Assembly: GCA_964200075.2 (NCBI GenBank)
Contig: CAXNAA020000114.1
Span: 1-27,629, forward strand
Source of the DNA: Sphacelaria rigidula
Taxonomy: Eukaryota; Phaeophyceae; Sphacelariales
DNA length: 27,629 bases
Direction: 5' to 3'
The notes below the pieces were generated by a model. The model was not told where the DNA came from, did no database searches, and was given only the letters and a program-made list of their open reading frames with translations. The translations under genes were made by a program, and so were the position numbers. This document shows positions 19,500 to 27,629 of this stretch, one piece after another (position 1 is the stretch's first letter; each line of letters starts with the position of its first letter).

Positions 19500-22030
19500 T
19501 ATCGCAAGCTGGCCTGGACCGCGAGAAGGTGGGATGGGGACTGTTCCAAACGATGATAGCCAAGGCGTACGCATGGTGATGTCTCGCTGTTTGAAGTCAG
19601 TAAGTCCGGCAGTATGGACCAGCTCGTCTGGTGATACTACATGGCGTGGATAACGTGTTGGGCACGTCGCACGCGCGTTATGGACGACAGGTGTGTAGCT
19701 TTGTTCTTTATATTCGAAAATGAAAAAAGAGGAGTGCATGAGAGTTTGAGTTTTGTACTTGCGTATTCAAAGATTGGTGTGTGGGCGTGATGTCGGCTCT
19801 TCCATGGCATTGGATATTATGGCCCCGACAGGTGTTAGCCCATGTTTTGTGGCTTTGTTTTGCGCTTGAGTTGCGGTATGAAAGGGGTGCCCTGATCATT
19901 CGATGTCGTACAGTGGGCGCAGCGTTTTGGGGTAGAGCTGTCTCCGTTTCGTGAATGGTGAGCGATTCAGCCGTGTTCGTTTCGGGTTTGGGTGTAGCAC
20001 AAGCGACGTGTACCCGATCGCGGGCCGGGGGGCTTGGGACTGTTTTTGTTCGTGGGAAATCATCCGGGAGTTTCGCAGTGGTTTGCTTGTGTACATGAGA
20101 AGAGGTATGCAGGTGCTGACGTTTGCTTGCATCTTGTACACAAAAACGTGATCTACAGCCGTTGGCTTTAGCGCCGCGTTTGCGCGTGGGATATGAAGCG
20201 AAGGGACGGGCGCATGCTAAATGAGGAAGGGCGGCGTGAAGGCGTTGACCTCAGCTCTCGTGTCATGAACGATGACTGGCGCCGAGGTGTTAGGAAGTGG
20301 GCAGTAGTTTTGTACATGAGGCGTGGCATGGAGGCTTGCACTCTTGTTTTTGTGTACATGACGAAGTGGTATCCAGATACACCATGTGGATTTCCCTCGT
20401 AAGTTTGTTAACGATGAGCGGAAAGTGAAGGTATTGGTTTTGGCTTCTGGTCTTGAACTGGCCGAGTGGTGTCCCCTCGAAGGGCGTGGGCTTTGGTCTT
20501 CCGTGTGTACAGCATGTCGAATACGCTTGCGAGAAGCTCTTTCTTGTCATATTGGGTGTTTCTTGTGCTACTCGAGGCATTATTACGCACATGACGTGGG
20601 TCGTCCGGCATTGTACATGGCGGCATGTCATTTGAGATGTACATGCCAAAACGTAGTGTTGATGTCGCAAGCTGACCTGGATCATGATAAGTTGAACTGA
20701 AGGCGGTTTTGGATGACGTTAGCCGAGATATATGCGTGATGGCTATGGGTTGTTGTATGAGACTGGTGAGCCTGGCAGTTCACAACCGCTCGGTCTATGA
20801 TGCTTGATAGCACGGCCATAGTATTGGGCACGCCGCACAAACCGTACTTGGTGGCAGTTGTGTAGCTTTGATTTTCTTATGTGTGGGGATAGCGAGAGGA
20901 CGTGAGAAGTTGCGGGTTTATTTCACACACGAAGATAAGTCCGAAAGTGTAGAACTGGCTTAGAATATTGTGTTGGAGGTTGTGGGCCTGGCAGGTGTTG
21001 GCGTCCGGTTTTTGTCTCGCGTATGAGTTGTACAGGAGAAGTAGAGTTTTGGTGTGGACTTTGTTCAACTTCGGGCTCGAGGAGATCAGTAGTTGGCACG
21101 CTGTTTGACCGCATGCATGGGGCCCGGTTTCGGTTCTGCGCATGGGGTCGCCCAGAAGCTGTGTTTAGATTCGGTTTTGTATATAACTATTACTAATATT
21201 ATAACTGTCAAGGTTTCGACGTTCGTCGGCATGTTGTATATATGAAGAGTGACTTGCAGTCGGTGGCGTGCCCTTTGCTCTCAGCTGCGAGGCGTGAAGT
21301 GAAAGAGGAGTCTTTCTTCAATTGGGAAGTGACGTGAGGGTGTTTGTCTCCGCTTGGCGTCGTGATGAGAACTGCTACTGACGCGATGGCAGCATTTTAA
21401 TCTTGTACAGAGCGAGTGATGTTGGGTAGCGGACCTCTAGTGTTAAGAATGGTGAGCGGAGCGAATGGACGTGCTGCAATATGTCCACGAGGGAGTAGCA
21501 TCCAGACGTGGACTTCTGATTGCGAGTGTACATCGGCGTATAGTGAATTTTGGGTTTTATTTTTGGCCTTGTACAGGGCTATCGTGGTGTAGAATCAAAG
21601 ACAGGAGATTTGGTCTTTCGTGTGTATAGCATGGTTCACACCTCATTGTCGGGGGGAATGCTGTGATGGCGCTGTTTTGTGCGTGATGATTCACAAGCAA
21701 GACGTGGTTCATCTCTCGTACTATATATGGCCAATAGATGTCACCTGTGATATTCTTTTAGAATGCGGTGTCGATGTCGCTCACTGGTATTGACCATGAG
21801 AGGATGGGCTAGGGGCAGTGTCACACCATGTTACTAGACGCGTGTGCGTGGTTGTTTTGTCTTCTTGTTTGCAGTCGGTGGTGAGGATGTTTGATGAGAT
21901 GGGCGACGTGTTGGGCACATCGCACCATCCGCTGTTGATAGCAGTTGTGTAGCTTTGATGCTCTTCATGAGGGTCGAAGAAGGCGGGGGACGGTCGGTTT
22001 GAGTTTGTGCATGAAGATTGATGTGAAGAT
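19500..22030. repeat. Three diverged tandem copies of a ~1.1 kb unit
   Basis: Two anchors recur in order at matching intervals: TTGGGCAC followed by a CGCAC block (19659, 20824, 21911) and GTGTAGCTTTG (19693, 20860, 21947), giving periods of about 1165 and 1087 bases. Between copies 1 and 2, CAGGTGTTRG recurs 1164 bases apart (near 19830 and 20994). Between copies 2 and 3, TTTGGTCTTYCGTGTGTA and TGTCGATGTCGC-type blocks recur at about 1.1 kb. The plus strand is rich in G and T. No retained coding frame was found. Confidence 0.65.
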
Positions 22031-22049
22031 GTGAGCATGACTTGCAATA

Positions 22050-23520
22050 TTAGTTGCTGGCTACGTTTTTTCGCATGACTTATGTGTTTGAGAAAAATAG
22101 AGAGTCAATTTTCGTTTTACAGAAGAGTGAGGATACAACTAATAACGCTATTCGACACAATATTTTACCCAGGCGCGGAAGAGCTTCTCGCACGGAGTTT
22201 ATAACAACTTTATCACCCCCTCCCCGACGAGACTGTGCCTGGTTCACTACACTGCTCACGTGCCTGCCCCCTATCAAAAATGGGGAGCGCAAGGGTGATA
22301 TCCAGCGAATGTCGTACTCCACCCCAAGTGAGCCAAGCCATTTTCCCGGTACCCAGGCATATGCATGTTAGTTCGTGCTGGTCCAGCATTTTCACAATGC
22401 ACTTTTAACACCCATGTATTATCGCCTAGACGACGACAGAATAGAGGGTTCCGGGGGTGGAAGCTGCAAGCGGGTCCCCTATTTCGTCAGGTAAAACTAC
22501 AGCATGCAGTGAGTATGAGCAACTGTGATGAATATCACAATACACTCTACGGGTGGAAAAGCAAAGTAGATGGGATGAGGTGGAGCGAGGAAGTGGGAAC
22601 ATCGTCGCTGTTTTGATGTTCACCCTCCCCCGTGCTCGTGGACCATCTTCATGGTGTGCGAGAGACTGCTGTCGTCCTGCTCCATGCATCACTTTCTACA
22701 CCATCACGAAGGCGACGCTCATGCCGTGTGGTCATTAGCGCTCCGCTGCATAACGTTCACTAGGTGTACATGAACTCCCTCAACTCAACACCACGGGTAA
22801 AACCTGATTGGAGTCGTTCGAGATAGAGTCGGGGTCAAAATCACCAACTATATTTACAAAGTGGGGTCAGAGGTGTGTTCACTAGTCCTGCTATGGACAG
22901 AGAAAAACAAACGGCGACTTGTCTGATACAATATTATATCCTCCCGTCCGACTGAACACGTCTCTATGACCTTGTGCGGGCGAGCGTGTTCCGCGGAACA
23001 ACCACGACCTTGCGTCAGCTTTCCTCAGGCGTCGTGAGAACGATTCCAGGGTGTTTTTGAACGTCTCTGGAAATGATGAAGAAGGAACACTTCTTATGAG
23101 AGGAAAAGCGCCGCCATTCGTGTTTCGGACGAGAAACCCCGTTGCTGAAAACGTTTTACAGATGTCAAAATGAAAATTTTCATTCATGGAAAACTCCCTG
23201 TCCTTTACGATTTCCTGGTAGAGCTCGGAAAAAAAAAAATGAAATCATTTTCTTGAAAGATGTATGAAGCGGGTGACAGCGGCCTTCTTAACCTAGGCAC
23301 ACCCGTTTCGAATCCATCAAAGGAGAAAGATTTCAGACTCTTCTCAGGGTTAGGAGCTTCGAAACAAGGAAACACCTTCTCCGCATCACTTTGTCTACGG
23401 TTTGTCGCAGCTAATTAGCTGTATGAGCTTTAGAGACGGGAGCAACAGCATGAGCAACAAGGGGAATGCTACTGAGCTGCTGGATTAGGCACGGCAACGT
23501 GTTGAAGCACACGACAACAT
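22050..23520. other. No gene recognised
   Basis: Frames of 60-105 codons occur on both strands (for example 22054-22371 plus and 22891-23187 minus) without recognisable motifs. There is a short A run near 23230. No TIR, array or RNA gene was seen. Confidence 0.3.
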
Positions 23521-23934
23521 GATCATCTAAGCATTACACATGTACGCCACAATACTCGTCCGGTAGTAGTTTCGTGTAGACAATGGAGCCGTGTCTTCTA
23601 CACACTTGTGGCATACCCCACATGCTTCCCCTTGCCTTTTGCCATCCCAAGCTTGCTGAATTGTTTTGGGCATGGTGTCTTCTCTCAGCTGTGGTCCTTG
23701 ACACGCCACCCAAGCCATGTCAGGCAAGACGTTTTGGTCAGCGCTCGATGGTGCGAGCCATACATGAAACGGCAAGTAGGCGATGTGTTACAAGACACCC
23801 TTGCTCGTTGTGGAAGCATGTCTCGTTTCAGGCGAAAGCTTTCAATGGCTTCTACAAAGTGCCCCTGTCGCCAGTGGGCGTTGATCATTCACGGCAAAAG
23901 GCGCACCGCACCTCACAGATCGCAGTGTACCATT

Positions 23935-24236
23935 GGCGTTATCCCTCTATAGTTCCCTGGGTCAGTCTTGTCTCCTTTTTTGAATGATTGACGACTACTC
24001 CTTCTCTCCACCTCTTGGGTGTGTACTCGTTATCCCAGATCCAGTTACACAGCATAATCATCATGGTTATCATTCCCTCCCATCCATGCTTCAGAAACCC
24101 ATTCACTATTCCGTCTTCCCCTGCTGCATGTTTGTTTTTGGCTTTGTTTAGCTACACACTCCTTTACTTAATTTCTGGTAAATTATCTCTGCATTTCTTC
24201 CGAGCTACCATCTTCCCGTTTTGACGTCTAATACTA
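23935..24236 (-). pseudogene. Reverse transcriptase N-terminal fragment of the LINE
   Basis: The minus strand encodes, in order, AAGEDGIVNGFLKHGWEGM (the conserved AAG-DGI region), an intermediate with PKRWREGVVV, then, after a frame change, FKKGDKTDPGNYRGIT. These are the hallmark early motifs of non-LTR reverse transcriptases. The catalytic FADD-type motif and later palm and thumb regions are not found downstream (lower coordinates), so the domain is cut at about 23935. At least one frameshift lies between VVV and FKK, and stops occur nearer the nested element. It cannot be functional. Confidence 0.9.
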
Positions 24237-24687
24237 TATTCGTGAGATTCAGAGTGTAGCAGCGCATTCAGAGTAAGACCCGAAACAATTGATTTTCCCG
24301 TCGATTTTGACATCGCCACAGTTCGAGGAGTAATGCGCCCAGCTGGTGAAGCGGTGGCTTCAATGAAAGCTGTGACCTACACGGTCAATTTGACACATCA
24401 CTTGATCGCAACGACGTAGTCAATCCATTGCAACAAAATATCCACTCTTTCAGAAAAAACCGATCGGTGCCCGGAACAGTTTCAGTTCCGAAATGCCCCC
24501 CCAGGCGTAAAAATGCTTTGTGCGGTATCTTACCCACCAGACCGCCGAATTCCTCGAATGGGGTACTGTACGGTAGCTGCATGCACAGGACGTGTGCTCA
24601 AGCAAAACAAAAACAAAAAACGTTCCCTGTAAGGAACGCTAGAGCATCCACTCTCAATCCGATATTACGCTCTGAATCTCACGAATA
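24237..24687. mobile_element. 451 bp TIR element inserted in the LINE
   Basis: Termini are near-identical inverted repeats of about 22 bp: TATTCGTGAGATTCAGAGTG on the left and TATTCGTGAGATTCAGAGCG in reverse complement on the right. LINE coding sequence flanks both sides in matching order (INEWAGAN on the right flank, the AAGEDGIVN region on the left), while the interior has no LINE similarity. An AT dinucleotide flanks each end if the repeat is taken to start ATTCG, so the target-site duplication is ambiguous. There is no transposase frame. Confidence 0.78.
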
Positions 24688-25815
24688 TGATGTTGTCTCT
24701 GCATTTGCTCCTGCCCACTCATTGATTTCTGTTTCGAATTTCGTGTCGAACTTCGTGTCAGTTTTTGGTGTTCCTAGTTCACGGTAGTGCTCAACTAGCA
24801 CTTCTCTCTTCCCCTTCGAAGTGCTGACCATTTTACCGTTCTATGCCCCTAATGTGGCTATCCCGTTGTCTATACTTCTTGCCTGGCTTCCCATAATCCC
24901 TTTATCCCTGCCCACATTTGCTTCATCCCGCCATCGACATCTTCATTTGTTTTTTTCACTGCGTCTTTCCACACTTCCTTGTTTCTCTTCTGGATCATCT
25001 TCTTTACTTCCTTTCCAACTTTAGTGCATACTCCTCCCATCCTACCGTAGTTTTGCTCGACATCCATCTCGCGTGGGCCTCTCTCCTTACTCTTACACTC
25101 TCTTTTACTTCCCCATCCCACCATTTTACTGACTTACTTGTTGCATACGATCAGTTTCTTCCCACTGACTTTACTCGCTGTGTTCTCGACCAGCTGCTCC
25201 CATCCTTCTGCAATCTTCGCACCTGCCCGGCTTTTTTCCATTTCGGCATCAAACTGTACCTACGCGTTCCAACAGCTCGGAAATTTCACTGCATTGTGGG
25301 CCATCTCTATTTCACTGCATTTTTGGCCACCTCCTCTTGAGACTCTTGCTGTTTTTCGTCCATATCTAGTTAATCGATTCTCCATTTGTACAAATTCTTA
25401 CCCCGTCTATGCCTTTTAGCCCTCGTCTGTTGGCTTTCTGTCCATTTGAGCGAGTGATCTGTGGTTCCCACGTCCTCGGCGCGTACATGTACTTCTATTT
25501 CTTCACTATTTCCATGCTCTGCCACTCTGTAGTCAAGAACGGATTTTTTTTTTTCGCTTGCATTCCCTCGTCCATGTCCATGGCGCCTTTGGCTTTGGTA
25601 CTCTATCGTTCAGCGTCTTCATCTCGTTGTGCTCGAGGAACTCGGGCATTTCTTCCCTATTGTGGTCAACCTTCACGCTGTTACTTGCATGTCTAGGTTT
25701 TGGCTTTATTGTTGTCTTACGTTTGTTGTGATATTGGGAGGAGAATCTCGGTTGATTTCCGACTTGACATGGGACAGTAGATGTTTCATTTTTTCGCGAT
25801 TCCACGTTCATGTTC
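24688..25815 (-). pseudogene. LINE endonuclease C-terminal half and linker, broken
   Basis: From the 5' side on the minus strand: MKTLNDRVPKPKAPWTWTR (near 25560-25630) matches the region before the conserved S-hydrophobic-DY motif of APE endonucleases. After a frame change come VLDYRVAEHG and GTTDHSLKW, the latter carrying the final TDH/SDH motif. Next is WEQLVENTASKVSGKK, then in another frame KWWDGEVKESVRVRREAHA, a very common LINE linker signature. Another change leads to KKMIQKRNKEVWKDAVKK, then GKREVLVEHYRELGTPKTD and INEWAGAN. At least four frame changes and several stops show old decay. The endonuclease N-terminal active-site half is absent. Confidence 0.88.
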
Positions 25816-26400
25816 TGACTGTGTTATTGTAGGTTGAAAACAACGGAGCGTTAGCTTCTCTATTTCATGGTTATGCCCGGGCTGTGTTATCGTTGGTTAA
25901 ATGAAAAGGAGGGTCAGCTTCTCTATTTCATGCCGATGTCCGGGCTGTGTTATGGTAGGTTAAATGAGAAGGGGGGTTAGCTTCTCTATTCCATGTCTAT
26001 GTCCGGGCTGTGTTATCGTTGGTTAAATAAAAGGGAGGGTTAGCTTCTTCATTTCATGTCTATGTCCGGGCTGTATTATGGTGGGTTAAGTAAGAAGGGG
26101 GGTTAGCTTCTCTATTTCTTATCTATGTCCGAGCTGTGTCATGGTAGGTTGAATGAAAAGGAGGGTGAGCTTTCTTATTCCATGTCTATGTCCGGGCTGT
26201 ATTATGGTAGATTAAATATAAGGGGGATTATTTTCTTATTTCATGTCTACGTCCGGGCTACATCATGGTGGGTTGGAGAAAAAGGAGGGTTAACTTCTTA
26301 ATTTCATGTCTATGTGCGGTCTGTATCATAGTAAGTTAAATAAAGAGGGGAGTTAGCTACTTTACTCCATGTCTATGTCCGGGCTGTATTATGGTAGGGT
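25804..26400. repeat. Tandem array of a 63 bp unit, about ten copies
   Basis: The block ATGTCTATGTCCGGGCTGT, followed by a GGTTAAAT-type and a TTAGCTTCTCTATT-type block, recurs about every 63 bases (near 25804, 25866, 25929, 25992, 26056, 26119, 26182, 26245, 26308 and 26371). Adjacent units are similar but not identical; the first and last are most degenerate. The array ends in an A-rich tract (26400-26520). It sits on the 5' side of the minus-strand LINE, so it could be a LINE promoter array or simply an independent satellite. Confidence 0.88.
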
Positions 26401-26540
26401 AAAATAAATCAAAGGAAAAGGTAGAAATGTAGAGGAAAAAAAGAAGAAAAATACTAGAAAGGAAGGAAAAACAGAGTGGTAAAGGAAAAGGAAGTAGTAA
26501 AATGAGGGGAAAAAAGAGCACCTTCGGCATATCATGTCTA

Positions 26541-27080
26541 TGACACGGGATCTTACCAGTTGGGGATGGACCTTTTTTGGGGATGAGAAACCCGGAGAAT
26601 GAAAACCTTCGTATCCACATCAAATCTTCGAAATATGGTTCCATTTCTTCACCTACACGGGTGGCCACTGGGGTGTCTGCAACCTCAAAATTGGACGTTA
26701 CAGACGTTGCACAAGGTCTGTAACGTCCAATTTTGAGGTTACAGGCACCCCAGTGGCCACACGTTTACTGATAGCTTTTGACAACTGCTACACGCCATAA
26801 AAGTTTGGATTTCATTCACCGAAATGTTGCGGTCCTAGGTGAAAAACCAATTTCGGAACCATTTTGGCGTCCGCTCGGACACCCAGAATTCCCAACATTT
26901 TCCCCAACATTTGCTTTTCACCTAGAACGCCATTTTACTACTTCCTTTCCCTTTTGCGACTCTGTAAGTGAATAAATGAAACCATATGTCAACGATTTGG
27001 TGCGGATACGACGATTTTCGTTCTCCGCGTTTCTCATCCCCAACAAAATATCCATCCACAATTTGTAAGATCCCGTGTTG
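26541..27080. mobile_element. TA-flanked foldback element, 540 bp
   Basis: Terminal inverted repeats of about 120 bp: 26541-26660 matches the complement of 26963-27080, starting ACACGGGATCTTAC and including TGGGGATGAGAAAC and GTATCC blocks. TA lies immediately outside both ends (26539-26540 and 27081-27082), as expected for Tc1/mariner-type non-autonomous elements. No transposase is present. A 45 bp-arm hairpin (26661-26760) lies directly inside the left repeat. Confidence 0.75.
26661..26760. repeat. Near-perfect hairpin, 45 bp arms, 10-base loop
   Basis: Arms 26661-26705 and 26716-26760 pair at 43 of 45 positions, starting GTGGCCACTGGGGTG on the left. The loop is GTTGCACAAG. The hairpin lies off-centre within the 540 bp foldback element. 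Confidence 0.92.
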
Positions 27081-27527
27081 TATATCCGTTTTGTGTGTTT
27101 CTGGGGGGTAAACACTGGGTTGTTTAGGTTTTTGGATGTTGTGTCTGTCGGTCCGGGACTTTCTTTGTCTATTGATGGTCCCCGCTATATGTACGGTGAC
27201 AGTCTGTACATTTGTCTAAGTTTTGGTGGCTTGTTTTACAGTGCCGTCGCCACTCGAGGCCAACCCAAGAGTCTAGAGGTGAGGGGGTGGGAGGGGGGGT
27301 GGGTGTTATCGTCGATGTTTCCCTACACTTGGAACAGCCGTACACGTCCGGATAGCGGGAATATAGCAGAGGATACACGTCCATGAAGACTTTCATGGCA
27401 TGGAAAGTGACGCAAGATACCTCATGCAGTAACTTTGCGGCTGCTGACGTGGCCCGCATGGGGGTTGACGTAATACAATCTGTGAGCCACACCTCGTGTG
27501 ATGTGCAGTCGACGCGCACCGCACTGT

Positions 27528-27616
27528 GGTGGGGGGGGGGGGGTGTACTCATTTGTTGCTTGCCTTAGTCGGGGGACCATTGACCCCGCATCCCTTTCGA
27601 GACGGAGCCCCGTTCC
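27528..27616 (-). repeat. G/C-tract repeat R3, copy 3, near window end
   Basis: A G run followed by TGTACTCATTTGTTGCTTGC and, further on, GGACCATTGACC and CCCTTTCGAGACGGAGC. Read in reverse complement, this matches 8376-8466 through the CTCCGTCTCGAAAGGGA block, and it matches 3371-3446 directly near the tract. The repeat may continue past the window. Confidence 0.75.
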
Positions 27617-27629
27617 TACTCGTAATAGA

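Larger units (their letters stand above)
23935..25815 (-). mobile_element. Decayed non-LTR (LINE) retrotransposon, split by a nested element
   Basis: Read on the minus strand, the order is the C-terminal half of an APE-type endonuclease, a linker with typical LINE motifs, then the start of the reverse transcriptase domain. All of it carries frameshifts and stops. The region between 24237 and 24687 is a separate TIR element that interrupts the linker. The endonuclease N-terminus and everything after the NYRGIT motif of the reverse transcriptase are missing, so the copy is truncated or rearranged at both ends. The pyrimidine-rich plus strand from 24.7 to 25.8 kb is explained by this A-rich sense strand. 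The clade was not determined. Confidence 0.88.

Noticed and set aside
23298-23315. B-box-like GTTTCGAATCC
   Set aside because: One mismatch in the B box and no A box at tRNA spacing upstream, so no tRNA or SINE is supported.
23527-23987. Frames of 67-134 codons on both strands below the LINE
   Set aside because: I tested whether they continue the reverse transcriptase after NYRGIT; no later catalytic motif is present and no other family is recognised.
24821-25832. Plus-strand frames rich in Leu, Phe, Ser and Pro that look like membrane proteins
   Set aside because: They are the complement of the A-rich LINE sense strand, which carries clear endonuclease and linker motifs on the minus strand.
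26357-26668. 103-codon minus-strand frame with a hydrophobic, Phe/Leu-rich middle
   Set aside because: It is the complement of the purine-rich tract after the 63 bp array plus the foldback arm; its composition explains it.
16112-27616. CRISPR-like array (63 bp or 42-44 bp units)
   Set aside because: Whole units repeat with diffuse divergence and no alternation of identical repeats with unique spacers. The context is eukaryotic.

Overview
This looks like nuclear DNA from a eukaryote with a repeat-rich genome. Long frames are rare and broken, no stretch is packed with genes in the bacterial way, and there is no operon or rRNA. Most of what can be identified is transposable-element debris. Base composition is close to balanced, with local strand asymmetry. 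The species cannot be named from the sequence. A repeat-rich protist or alga would fit, but that is a guess.

Layout. 1-660: a tRNA-like block forming one arm of a hairpin (61-190), then a foldback element (456-648). 660-5300: dispersed repeats, copy A of a family with terminal inverted repeats (TIRs) (1939-2194), a hAT-like non-autonomous element with a dense ACGT cluster (2569-2985), a second dispersed repeat in two copies (1627 and 3149), and a 42-44 bp tandem array (4299-4510). 5300-8400: copy B of the TIR family (5539-5798), a foldback element (6100-6280) inside a long minus-strand frame, then mostly unassigned sequence. 8376-8760: C-rich dispersed repeats. 9.7-13.3 kb: the best candidate for host genes, on the plus strand, with low-complexity Gly-, Pro/Ala- and Gln-rich frames and several exon-like blocks with plausible GT...AG borders; no product is recognised. 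13.3-16.1 kb: short unassigned frames and a third TIR-bounded element (15622-15844). 16.1-17.5 kb: a duplicated unit with an inverted third copy that forms a long hairpin. 18.36-19.04 kb: a 226-codon frame. 19.5-22.0 kb: a G/T-rich region with three diverged copies of a unit of about 1.1 kb. 23.9-25.8 kb: a decayed non-LTR retrotransposon (LINE) on the minus strand, with endonuclease and reverse transcriptase motifs, split by a 451 bp TIR element. 25.8-26.4 kb: about ten copies of a 63 bp unit. 26541-27080: a TA-flanked foldback element that appears to have inserted into that array. The window ends in another copy of the G/C-tract repeat.

The only protein family identified with confidence is the LINE. 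No complete gene of known function and no new system can be shown. The most notable structures are the duplicated unit with its long hairpin (a possible small-RNA source), the nested insertions at 24-27 kb, and the ACGT-studded hAT-like element. Frames of 60-100 codons are common by chance at this composition and most were not annotated. All alignments and counts were done by eye.
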